Positions 25,279 to 33,530 of a stretch of DNA of 43,354 nucleotides are shown here, one piece after another. Numbering within the stretch: the stretch's first letter is position 1; each line of letters starts with the position of its first letter. A program made the position numbers and the translations under genes. Where the stretch lies: contig DATKDP010000137.1 in NCBI GenBank assembly GCA_035546335.1, positions 1 to 43,354 of the forward strand, in the 5' to 3' direction. Origin of the DNA: DATKDP01 sp035546335. Its GTDB lineage: Bacteria > Acidobacteriota > Thermoanaerobaculia > Gp7-AA8. A model generated the notes under the pieces. The model did not search any database, had not been told where the DNA came from, and saw only the letters and a list, made by a program, of their open reading frames with translations.

Positions 25279-26919
25279 ATGAGTACCGAGCAATCATCGA
25301 GGGACGATCGCATCGCCTTCGCAGCGCTCGCAGTGGTCATGCTGCTCTCGCTGGCGCTTCGCCTCCCCGCTCTCACCTGGCCCCTGAATCAGCAGCCGCA
25401 GACTCGGTGTTGCGGGCATCCCGACGAAGGAAATCACTACGAGATTCTCCGTTCCCTCCCCTCGATCCATCCGCAGGGCGAGCACGCGCCGGGCTTCGCC
25501 GTGATCGTCTATCTCGCGGAGCGGCTTGGAGCCGGTCACGCAGCACAGCTCTTCGTCCCCGCCAACGCCATCGACCACGACAGAACGCGCGCCATCTACA
25601 CCGCGCGTCTCGTCTCGATCGGGTTCTCCCTTCTCGCCGTATGGCTCGTCTATCTCCTCGGACGCTCCTTCGGCGCAACCGGGCTGCACGCGGTGACGGG
25701 GGCGGCCCTCGTCGCTCTTTCCCCACTCTTCTCCGCCCAGAGCATCTATGGCCTTCCGGACATCCCGAACCTCGCCCTGGTCCTCGGATACGTCTACGTC
25801 TTCATCCGGTGGACGAAACGGCCGGCGCCACTGCTTCTTTTCGGGCTCGCCTTCCTCGTCGGGGCGGCGCTCGCCGTCAAGCTCGGATTTCTCGTAGCTC
25901 TTCCACTCATGCTCTTCATGATCCTGCGATCCGACCGGCGCATCCGGGACGCGGCTCTGCTCTGTGCAGGAGTTGCGGCCGGCGGCATTCTGGTCTCGGG
26001 GGGTGCCGGCGCTTCCCGGATGCGCATGGTGTGGGACATGGTCTGGTACGACAACGTGACGGGTGCCGAGCGCTCCTTACTCTGGAATGCGGTTCATTAC
26101 ATCGGGTCGCTCGTTGCAGGAATGGGAGTGCATGCGGTCCTGATCGTCGTCGTATCGCTGGCTCTCTCGCTCCCGAGAGTGCGAGGCGCGATCTCTGCAG
26201 GCAGCGGGCGAATTCTCGAACGGCCGGGGCTCGCGGTCGCACTCGGGTGCGCTATTCACTTCGCCGCCATCAGCGGCTTCAATGCAGCATTCACCCGTCA
26301 CATGCTCCTTCTCTATCCCTTTCTGGCGATCTTCGCCATGGTCGGAGTCTCGTCGTCTCCGGTTTTTCATGATCGACGAAGTGCGATCCTGCTTCTGCTG
26401 TTCGTCATCGTGCTCGGAACGATCGCCACCTGGCCGGTGATGCGCTCTTTCAGCAGCGACCCGAGCGTCGTCGCAGCACGTTGGCTCGAAGGGCATGCGG
26501 GCGCCGGCGATTGTATTCACTTCACCTGGTACACCGATCGGACGCGCGAGCTCCTGCCGTGGGACACCGGTGCGGCGTGCGCGGGAGACACGCGCCCGGC
26601 ACGATTTCTGGTCATCCATTCGGCATGGTCCGGCAGATTCACAGGAAGCTGGTGGCTGAAGCCGCGGCCCAAGGCGGCTGCAGAGGTCCACAACGTCGCC
26701 GTGGAAGAGAGCGAGCTGAAGTTCTGGCAGCGATTGTTCGAAGGTCTCGATGCGGAGTGGAGAATCACGGCAGCGTTCGGCGACGACTGGCCGACCGTCG
26801 AACGACGATTCCTGACACTGACCGGCCGAGGATACGACCAGTTCGCCACGCCCGGCAGGATCGTCATCGCGGAGCGCGAAGCGCCACCACCCTCCGTTCT
26901 CGTAGGGACGAAGCAGTGA
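25279..26919 (+). CDS. GT39/PMT-like membrane glycosyltransferase
   Basis: A protein of 546 residues with about eleven membrane segments and a soluble C-terminal domain of about 150 residues. D49-E50 lie in CCGHPDEGNHYEIL, and SIYGLPDIPNLALVLGY near 155 matches the family's third outer loop region. ATG at 25279 is preferred over GTG 25267. The final codons (VLVGTKQ) and the stop lie inside the first unit of a 347-bp tandem repeat, so the second unit carries a copy of this gene's end without the rest of the gene. Confidence 0.85.
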   Translation: MSTEQSSRDDRIAFAALAVVMLLSLALRLPALTWPLNQQPQTRCCGHPDEGNHYEILRSLPSIHPQGEHAPGFAVIVYLAERLGAGHAAQLFVPANAIDHDRTRAIYTARLVSIGFSLLAVWLVYLLGRSFGATGLHAVTGAALVALSPLFSAQSIYGLPDIPNLALVLGYVYVFIRWTKRPAPLLLFGLAFLVGAALAVKLGFLVALPLMLFMILRSDRRIRDAALLCAGVAAGGILVSGGAGASRMRMVWDMVWYDNVTGAERSLLWNAVHYIGSLVAGMGVHAVLIVVVSLALSLPRVRGAISAGSGRILERPGLAVALGCAIHFAAISGFNAAFTRHMLLLYPFLAIFAMVGVSSSPVFHDRRSAILLLLFVIVLGTIATWPVMRSFSSDPSVVAARWLEGHAGAGDCIHFTWYTDRTRELLPWDTGAACAGDTRPARFLVIHSAWSGRFTGSWWLKPRPKAAAEVHNVAVEESELKFWQRLFEGLDAEWRITAAFGDDWPTVERRFLTLTGRGYDQFATPGRIVIAEREAPPPSVLVGTKQ

Positions 26920-27594
26920 GCCGCGCGATGCCGCATCAGGCTCGCTCGACCGCCGGAAGGCGAACAGCTTCGTCCGGCCCCGGCGAACTGTGAGTATGTG
27001 GCCGAAGTTTGTCCGCTTCGGCCAGCCGCAGCCGGACCTCGTGACCTCCCGCATGCCGAAGCGGACAACTTCGGTCCTGCCCCGAATCGCCGGCGACGAA
27101 CCGGACCGAGAGGGCAAGGCCGAGAGATCGTCCTGCGACGACCGAACTTGTCGCGGATGCTGAGTTTGCTCATCGCAAGAACGCCTGACCCTCGCGTCGC
27201 ATCCGCGACAAAGTTCGGCCACTTCCCGCCCGCCCCGCCCGGGTTCTCGTAGGGACGAAGCAGTGAGCCGCGAGATGCCGCATCGGGCTCGCTCGACCGT
27301 CGGAAGGCGAACAGCTTCGTCCGGCCCCGGCGAACTGAAAGTATGTGGCCGAAGTTTGTCCGCTTCGGCCAGCCGCTGCAGGACATCGTGACCTCTCGCG
27401 CGCCGAAGCGGACAACTTCGGTCCTGGCCCGATTCGCAGGCGACGAACTGGACCGAGAGGGCAAGGCCGAGAGATCGTCCTGCGACGACCGAACTTGTCG
27501 CGGATGCTGAGTTTGCTCATCGCAGGAACGCCTGACCCTCGCATCGCATCCGCGACAAAGTTCGGCCACTTCCCACCCACCCCGGCTCTCGTAC
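26901..27594. repeat. 347-bp tandem duplication with two long hairpins per unit
   Basis: Unit 1 is 26901-27247 and unit 2 is 27248-27594, roughly 90 percent alike by eye. A degenerate third start (CTCTCGTACAGACG) follows at 27586. Each unit has two inverted pairs. In unit 1 these are GGCCGAAGTTTGTCCGCTTC (from 27000) against GCCGAAGCGGACAACTTCGG (from 27055), and CCGAACTTGTCGCGGATGC (27142) against GCATCCGCGACAAAGTTCGG (27199). The arms begin GGCCGAA, as do the family A palindromes. No gene is supported between 26920 and 27626. Confidence 0.88.
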
Positions 27595-27613
27595 AGACGC
27601 ATCTCACGAATCG

Positions 27614-27619
27614 TATACT
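27614..27619 (+). promoter_or_regulatory. -10 box TATACT, 7 nt from GTG 27627
   Basis: TATACT is followed by ACAAGCG and GTG, the same spacing as at 25229. It places the start of the gene well downstream of the open frame's limit at 27345, which runs through the tandem repeat. Confidence 0.5.
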
Positions 27620-27626
27620 ACAAGCG

Positions 27627-29330
27627 GTGAATGAGACCCGCTCGCTTCGCTCCGCTCTTCTCCGCCTGCACCTCCCCCCTTTGATCGTCGCACTTTTCGT
27701 CTGGGGCGTCCTCTTCGGCCCGGGCCTGTTCCGCTACTCCCTGAATCTGGAAAACGATCTCTTGTTCACCGATGATGCGAGACAGCAGATCTGGCCGATG
27801 TTTCCCGATGACGCGAGCGGGTTCAAGAAGGACGACGTCATCCGCAGCTATTACCGCCAGGCGTTTCTGCCGATCGTCTACCGCGCCTTCTATTGGACCA
27901 GCTCGCCGCTGATCGATCCTGCGACACTCTCGAAGTTTCTTCCCCTTCTGCTCCTGCTGATTCTGATTCTCTTCTGCGCCCGAGCGTCGAAGCATGCCGG
28001 TGGATACGTCACCATGGCGGCAACAGGCGTTCTCGTTCTCGCTTCGTCCGTACCCCTCGGGGTGATGGCGGGAGGATTGCCACGGGCGTTCGCCCTTCCT
28101 CTCTTTGCTCTCGGCGCACTGGGAGCCGTCGAAGGTCGCCTTCACATCCTGGCGCTGGCAACGGCGTTGGCTGCAGGCTTCTATCCAAGCCACGCGCTGC
28201 CGCTGGGGATGTCGCTCGCAGCCTTTCTCCTGTTTCGAGGGCCGTTGCAGATCGATTCCGTACGATCGGGGCGGAAAGCGATTCTCGTCGCCGCCTCCGC
28301 GTTCGTGCTCTCGGCTCTGCTCGTCACACCTCTGCTGCTGGCGGGTCGCCAATACGGCGGCCGCATCACCAGGGGAGAAATCGAGTCGTACCCTGAAGCT
28401 GGGCCGAATGGGAGGTACCACGCCGACGACCATCCCCCTTTTTCCGGAACGCTGAGCCAAATCCTCCGCCACTCGCGACGCGCCTTCCTCAATCCCGGCC
28501 CGCCGTTTCTTCCGCCGCTTCGTTCGACGGAGAAGGGTGCCGTCGCGACTGCCGGCTCCTTGTTCGCCATCTGTCTCGCAGGAATCTTCGTCGCCTGGAA
28601 GAAGAATCCAGCTCTCAGGCGCATCGGAGCCCTGATGGCATGCATCGCTCTCTCCCATGCCCTCGCGGTAGCTGGCTGGCCCTGGCTCTTCAGCCCGGAA
28701 CGTCATGTCAGATCGGCGCTTCCCGTACTTCTGTGGATCCTTCTGCCCGTCTCCGCCGCCGCTCTTGCACAACGGCTCGCGGGCGGGAGCAGGGGTGTCA
28801 TGCATGCCGCAACCATCGGCGTCACCGCTGCATCGGTCCTGTTGCTGGGAGGAACGACAGATCCGAAGGCCGGACTTTCCGTGGAGGTCGTGAGCCCCGA
28901 GGTCTACGAGTTCGTGGCGACGCTCCCTGCGGGATCGATGGTCGCAGGCTTTCCGAATGGAATCGTCGACAACGTTCCCTACATCGCACGCCGGAGTGCA
29001 CTGGTCACCCTCGAGACGCACCAGGCGCTCTATCGGGGGTATACGCTGGAGATGCGCCGCAGAACGAATGCTCTCGTGGATGCCTGTTTCGCCGTCGATC
29101 GGACGCCGATCCTCGCACTGAGGAGGGACTTCGGAGTGACGCACCTGATCGTCGAGGAGAGCCACTTCGGAGAGCAGCCGCCGTGGTATTTCGAGCCCTT
29201 CACCCGGCGGGTCCGGGATGCACACGCCCTCGGGCGGCTGCACGGCTTCGCACTGGAGAAACTCACCCATCGAGAGGTCGTCTTCCGCAGCGCCGGCGTG
29301 GCGGTCGTCGACCTGGCGATGCTGGAATGA
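27627..29330 (+). CDS. large GT-C-like membrane protein
   Basis: A protein of 567 residues with about ten or eleven hydrophobic segments and a soluble C-terminal part of about 150 residues. The first outer loop has an Asp pair D49-D50 (LLFTDDARQQIW) at the GT-C donor position. A long polar loop near 255-295 (ESYPEAGPNGRYHADDH and after) is unusual for the group. No close family is recognised. The gene is probably a polyprenyl-phosphate-dependent glycosyltransferase, though a role in polymer transport or assembly cannot be excluded. GTG at 27627 is supported by the TATACT box 7 nt upstream. It converges with the 29347 gene, only 16 bp apart, without an obvious terminator. Confidence 0.7.
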   Translation: MNETRSLRSALLRLHLPPLIVALFVWGVLFGPGLFRYSLNLENDLLFTDDARQQIWPMFPDDASGFKKDDVIRSYYRQAFLPIVYRAFYWTSSPLIDPATLSKFLPLLLLLILILFCARASKHAGGYVTMAATGVLVLASSVPLGVMAGGLPRAFALPLFALGALGAVEGRLHILALATALAAGFYPSHALPLGMSLAAFLLFRGPLQIDSVRSGRKAILVAASAFVLSALLVTPLLLAGRQYGGRITRGEIESYPEAGPNGRYHADDHPPFSGTLSQILRHSRRAFLNPGPPFLPPLRSTEKGAVATAGSLFAICLAGIFVAWKKNPALRRIGALMACIALSHALAVAGWPWLFSPERHVRSALPVLLWILLPVSAAALAQRLAGGSRGVMHAATIGVTAASVLLLGGTTDPKAGLSVEVVSPEVYEFVATLPAGSMVAGFPNGIVDNVPYIARRSALVTLETHQALYRGYTLEMRRRTNALVDACFAVDRTPILALRRDFGVTHLIVEESHFGEQPPWYFEPFTRRVRDAHALGRLHGFALEKLTHREVVFRSAGVAVVDLAMLE

Positions 29331-29346
29331 TCAGGCCGGCGCCGCA

Positions 29347-32300
29347 TCACGCGCTCCTGTGCGGAATCCACGATCGCTTCCACTTCGCCTCGAAGAGGGC
29401 GCGGTTGGTCTCGAAGAGCCGGCGGTATTCATCAGATGGCATCTTTCCGAAGGCCGCCTTCATCCAATGGTGCACGAAGGCGTCGCGCGTGCAGACGACG
29501 CGCAGTCCCGCCTCTCGAATCCGGTACGCGTAGTCATCGTCCTCGAACATCCCCGTGCCGAAGCGCTCGTCGAGCTCCCCCACGTTTTCGAGCACGTCAC
29601 GGCGCATGGCGACGCAGAACATCGCCAGCATCGAAATGTCGAACAGCTCGCCGTCGTGCTCGCGCACATAGTCACGCGCCCACGCAGGCATCTCCTCGAT
29701 CTCCGAGTAACCGGCCTCGATCATCGCTTCATTGCCGATCGCGTTCGTCGACGGCCCGAGGATTCCGATGCTCGGATCGGCGCGCAGATGGCGGATCAGG
29801 GCCGACAGCCACCCGCGGCACAATACGGTGTCGTTGTTGAGCAGAACGAGAATCTCACCGGTGACGAGCCGGAGAGCCTGGTTGTTCGCGGCGGCAAATC
29901 CGAGGTTTTTCTCATTGAGAATGAGCGTCATGTTCGGAAGTGTCGCCGACAGCTCGCGAAGAAGCTCGGGCGTGCCGTCGCTCGAGGCGTTGTCGACCAC
30001 GAAGACCTCGAAGTTCGGCCAGTCCATCGTTTCGTAGAGGCTCTCGAGGCATCGCCGGTTCATCTCGAGATTGTCGTAGGTGACGATCGCGATCGACGCT
30101 CTGGGAAAGATCCTCTCGACCGCAGGTGCGAGCTCGGCGAATCGAATCTCCCACGTGTTGGCCTTCGCAAACCGCCGTCGCTCCTCGCGCAGCGCCTCGT
30201 CGTCCTCGTTCAATGCCCGCTCGATCTCGCGCGCAAACTCCTCGGAATTCGAGGCCAGCCCGACGAGGGGAGCAAGCGGCAGCACTTCCGGAATGGGGAC
30301 GGAAACGACCGGCTTGCCCCCGGCGAACATCTCGTAGACCTTGACCGGATTCGTCGCCTCGGTCAGCGGCAGGCGCTTGAACGGAATGAGGGCGACATCG
30401 AAACGGGCGAGCCAGTCCGGAATCTCGTCGTATGGCTTTTCGCCGGTGAGAGTGACGTTTTTCAACGCGGAGAGCCTCGAGACATCGGCGAGCGCAGTCG
30501 AGCCGACGAGAAGGAAATCCCACTTTGGGTGCTGCTCGGCGAGATCGGCGACCAGATCCGCATCGAACCAGTCGGCGATCGCGCCGTAGTAGCCGATGAC
30601 CGGACGTTTTCCTCGTCGCTTCGCGCCGATTTTCGCGAAGTGCTCGTAGTCGCAGGCGTTGCGTACGAGCTTCAGATTCGACGTGATGGAGCGTGCCGCG
30701 TCCTCGAGAAACATCGAAGAGACGATGACCAGATCGGCCCTGGCGATCAGAGTGCGATCCTCCAGATCCGTACGGGTCGTGCTGGTGGAGAAGCCTGCGT
30801 GATGATCCATGCAGTCGTAGACGAGCGGCCAGGAAAACTCCGCTCGCGCGCGCTCGGCGACCGGCCTCCAGAAAGGAAGCTGAACGATCGAGACGGTGGC
30901 GCCGAGCGAGAGCTCGCGCCGCAGCGCATCGAGCGATTCGAACAGTTCCGTCGCTTCCGCTCTCTTCAGTGTGTCGGCATAGACGTCCCGCCCGGGCCCG
31001 CGCAGCGAAACCTCATCGACACCGTCACGCAGTCTCCGGAGCTCGAATGGAGCGCCGTGCTGCCTGAACCGGTTGGAGATGTAGAACACTCGATGGCCTG
31101 CCGCCGCGAAGCGCGACATCAGCTGCTGCGGTCTCTGGAATCGAAAGTCCCAGTCGATGATCGGGAAACAGACGACGTCGAAGCGATTGCCCAAGCGATT
31201 GCCCGCTCCGGTCGTCTGAACGCCGGGAGCACTGGTATGTTGCAGACCTGATCCCGCACCTGCCGTTTCAGTCGCCGTTTCGGCGACCTGCGCAGTACCA
31301 GTCCGCAGCCTCTCGATCATTCTGTCGCGCTCGCCGAGCTCGGCATGATGCTTCTGCAGCAGGGTTTCGATCCATGTGTCGCGCTCGCCGAGCTTGGTGG
31401 CCATTTCCTGCTGCACGGAACGGATCATTTCGTCGCGCTCGCCGACCTTGGTGAACAGCTCCTCCTGAAGCGCTCTGATCACGGTCTCTGACTTCGCGGC
31501 CTTTCTGAACATCTCCTCGCGCAGCCCATGGATTTCGGCCTCAGCTTCGGCCACTTTGTCGAACATCGTTCGCTGCAGCGCTTCGATCTGACCTTCCGCC
31601 TCAGCCACCTTCGTGAACATCTCTCGCTGCAGAGCCTCGAGAGCTTCATCCCTCTCGCCGACCTTCGCGACCATTTCCTCCTGAAGCCCGAGAATCCTCC
31701 CGTCGCGCTCAGCCACCTTTTCGAACAACTCCGCCTGAAGCATGCGGATCTTCTCATCGCGCTGCGCCACCTCGCTTCGAAGGAGCGAGGCGGCGTCGGC
31801 GTCGGCTCGGCCGAATGCGGCGAGCTGCTGCTGGAGCGTTCGCTTCATCGCTGCGATGTCGCTCGCCGGCGTCTCCGCCTCGTCTTCAGCCGAGCCCGCG
31901 GCGCGATCGACAGCCGTATTCACGAAGGGACGAACCAGATCGCGCAAACGAGGATCGAAGGCGACCCGATGTGGAACGCCGTGGACGTCGAGCAGCTCGC
32001 CTGCATGACTGTTCGCGCTCCACTCCCGATCGAGCTCTCCTTGCGCAGCGAGCCGCCGCCATCGCTGCACGTGCCAACCCTGGCTCGGATCGAGGCCGAG
32101 CGCCGCGACGCGCGCCCCCTGCTCGACCTTCGCCTCGAGCGCCTCCTTCGAGCGGAGGACGGCGTGGAGGCAAACGACATCATCCGAATCCTCGAGCGGT
32201 CCCTCGATCCCTGAAACATGGTGGTTCCCCATGGCGATCTCGATCGAGGGAAATGCGCGGCTGATCCACTTCGGCTGATACATCATCTCGACGTAGGCGA

Positions 32301-32772
32301 ATCGCCTCGCTTCGACCAGCGGCCTGACCCTCTCCAGCGGCCCGATTGGAACGATCGAGCGGCGCGTCATTCCGAGCAGTGCCTCGGGGGACGACCGCAG
32401 CTGATCGCGATGCTGGATGAAATTCTGAACCTGAACGCGGATCGCTCCGGCGCCGGAGTTTTCGAGCACGGAACGAAGATTGCCGGCCGGCGCGTACCAG
32501 AATTCGTCGGCATCGATGGGGATGATCCAGTCGGCGCCCTGACGGACTGCCTCGCGCGCCAGCTCGGTGGTCAGCTCCGACTGGCGGTAGGCGCCGGGAT
32601 CGGAGCTCCATGCCACGTACTCTTCGAGGTCGCGAAGAATGTCGGGCGTGCCATCGGTCGACCCGTTGTCGAGAATCAGGAAGCGGTCGATTCCGATGGC
32701 GCGATGATGGAGCAGATTGATGCGGAGAATGTCCGCCTCGTTCCGAACCATCATGATTCCGAAGACTCGCAT
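29347..32772 (-). CDS. three-domain glycosyltransferase: GT2, 18-residue coiled coil, GT4, GT2
   Basis: A protein of 1141 residues. Residues 1-285 are a GT2 domain of the Glyco_tranf_2_4 kind (VRNEADILRIN, DNGSTDGT, DADEFW). From about 334 to 491 there are nine coiled-coil units with an exact 18-residue period, typically KVGERDxxIxxLQxEM. Residues 530-885 form a GT4 enzyme related to TuaH-like proteins (RFQRPQQLMSRFAAAGHRVF, then ATNPVKVYEMFAGGKPVV near 806). Residues 893-1141 are a second GT2 domain (VTYDNLEMNRRCLESLY, NLGFAAANNQA, NNDTVLC, EDDDYAYRIREAG). All three active sites look intact, so this is a multi-linkage synthase acting in the cytoplasm. ATG 32772 has AAGGA upstream; GTG 32799, which overlaps the previous stop, is the alternative. 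Confidence 0.9.
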   Translation of the reverse strand: MRVFGIMMVRNEADILRINLLHHRAIGIDRFLILDNGSTDGTPDILRDLEEYVAWSSDPGAYRQSELTTELAREAVRQGADWIIPIDADEFWYAPAGNLRSVLENSGAGAIRVQVQNFIQHRDQLRSSPEALLGMTRRSIVPIGPLERVRPLVEARRFAYVEMMYQPKWISRAFPSIEIAMGNHHVSGIEGPLEDSDDVVCLHAVLRSKEALEAKVEQGARVAALGLDPSQGWHVQRWRRLAAQGELDREWSANSHAGELLDVHGVPHRVAFDPRLRDLVRPFVNTAVDRAAGSAEDEAETPASDIAAMKRTLQQQLAAFGRADADAASLLRSEVAQRDEKIRMLQAELFEKVAERDGRILGLQEEMVAKVGERDEALEALQREMFTKVAEAEGQIEALQRTMFDKVAEAEAEIHGLREEMFRKAAKSETVIRALQEELFTKVGERDEMIRSVQQEMATKLGERDTWIETLLQKHHAELGERDRMIERLRTGTAQVAETATETAGAGSGLQHTSAPGVQTTGAGNRLGNRFDVVCFPIIDWDFRFQRPQQLMSRFAAAGHRVFYISNRFRQHGAPFELRRLRDGVDEVSLRGPGRDVYADTLKRAEATELFESLDALRRELSLGATVSIVQLPFWRPVAERARAEFSWPLVYDCMDHHAGFSTSTTRTDLEDRTLIARADLVIVSSMFLEDAARSITSNLKLVRNACDYEHFAKIGAKRRGKRPVIGYYGAIADWFDADLVADLAEQHPKWDFLLVGSTALADVSRLSALKNVTLTGEKPYDEIPDWLARFDVALIPFKRLPLTEATNPVKVYEMFAGGKPVVSVPIPEVLPLAPLVGLASNSEEFAREIERALNEDDEALREERRRFAKANTWEIRFAELAPAVERIFPRASIAIVTYDNLEMNRRCLESLYETMDWPNFEVFVVDNASSDGTPELLRELSATLPNMTLILNEKNLGFAAANNQALRLVTGEILVLLNNDTVLCRGWLSALIRHLRADPSIGILGPSTNAIGNEAMIEAGYSEIEEMPAWARDYVREHDGELFDISMLAMFCVAMRRDVLENVGELDERFGTGMFEDDDYAYRIREAGLRVVCTRDAFVHHWMKAAFGKMPSDEYRRLFETNRALFEAKWKRSWIPHRSA
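31300..31773 (-). repeat. 54-bp repeats coding for nine coiled-coil units
   Basis: Nine consecutive 54-bp segments encode the 18-residue units. The glutamate (or equivalent) of GERD falls at 337, 355, 373, 391, 409, 427, 445, 463 and 481 of the 1141-residue protein, with no slip. The nucleotide copies have diverged, so they are old. Confidence 0.85.
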
Positions 32773-32795
32773 TCGATCGGATCCTTCGGCTCCGG

Positions 32796-33530
32796 TCACG
32801 GTCTTCGGCCGCGCAGGGCTCGCAGACGATCCACCGTCCGCCAGTAGATGCTCATCCAGCGCCAGTAGCGAGAGGAGTAGATCTTCTGAAGCCCAGCTTC
32901 GAGCTCGCTGCGTTGCTGCTCGGTTCTCTCGAGCTCACCGAGCAGATCGAAATAGGAGACCCCCGAGCTCGAGTCTGCCTGCGGCGGCCGGGCACTCCCC
33001 GATTGCAGATCACGCTTCAGCTTTTCGATGATCGCATCGCGCTCGCGGAGCCTGGTCTCGAGATCGCGCTGCAACGATTCTGCGAGCCGGCCTCGCTCGC
33101 CGCGATGCGCTTCGATCTCGCGTCGCAGTCCATCGATGACCGCATCGCGCTCCGCGACCTGACCTCGCTCACCGCGGAGCGCTTCGATGTCACCGCGCAG
33201 TCCGGCGATGATCGCATCGCGCTCGGCGATCTTCGCCTCCAGCTCGCGCTGCAGATCGGTGATGATGCGATCACGCTCTCCCACTTTGTCCAGCAGTTCC
33301 GCCTGCTGATCGAGGATGATCCTGTCGCGCTCCCCCACCTTTTCGAACAACTCCGCCTGTTGCGCGACGATCCGGGCATCGCGCTCGCCAACCTCCTCCT
33401 GCCGTCGCTCGGACTCGCGTAAGAGCAGCAGCCGCAGCAGATCCACTCCCCTCTCACAGCGTTCCAGCCGCGCCTCGAGGTCACTGGTCATCGCGGGATC
33501 GCTTCGTTCGCCGCTCGCTGCGGTCATCAC
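32796..33530 (-). CDS. coiled-coil protein with 18-residue GERD repeats
   Basis: A protein of about 244 residues, almost entirely helical. Residues 47-172 carry seven or more units of the type VGERDxxIxxQQAELxxK with an 18-residue period. The only break is a 6-residue slip between 121 and 127 (RGERGQVAERD). After a polar linker rich in Ser and Pro (173-190) comes a C-terminal motif, KIYSSRYWRWMSIYWRTVDR (216-235), similar to the SRSWRWTAPLR-like segment at the ends of many O-antigen glycosyltransferases and methyltransferases. It has no enzyme domain. The likely role is scaffold or spacer for its neighbours. It starts at GTG 33530 (or ATG 33527), overlapping the upstream stop, and overlaps the GTG alternative of the next gene. 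Confidence 0.85.
   Translation of the reverse strand: MMTAASGERSDPAMTSDLEARLERCERGVDLLRLLLLRESERRQEEVGERDARIVAQQAELFEKVGERDRIILDQQAELLDKVGERDRIITDLQRELEAKIAERDAIIAGLRGDIEALRGERGQVAERDAVIDGLRREIEAHRGERGRLAESLQRDLETRLRERDAIIEKLKRDLQSGSARPPQADSSSGVSYFDLLGELERTEQQRSELEAGLQKIYSSRYWRWMSIYWRTVDRLRALRGRRP
33015..33392 (-). repeat. 54-bp coding repeats, second set
   Basis: DNA for the coiled-coil units of the 244-residue protein. The GERD glutamates are at residues 49, 67, 85, 103 and 121, then 127, 145 and 163. The register is the same as in the 29347 protein, so both sets descend from one repeat. Confidence 0.8.

Noticed and set aside
27345..27626. Extra 94 codons before the gene at 27627
   Set aside because: They run through the 347-bp tandem repeat; a TATACT box just upstream of GTG 27627 gives a better start.
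27618..29270. Open frame of 550 codons antisense to the 27627 gene
   Set aside because: Rich in Gln, Glu and Arg with no pattern; typical shadow of a GC-rich membrane-protein gene.
29218..31251. Open frame of 677 codons opposite the three-domain glycosyltransferase
   Set aside because: Antisense to a well-supported gene with clear motifs; no recognisable domain of its own.
31300..31773. Regular 54-bp spacing looked like a CRISPR array
   Set aside because: The units are contiguous, coding and diverged, with no spacers; they encode coiled-coil repeats.
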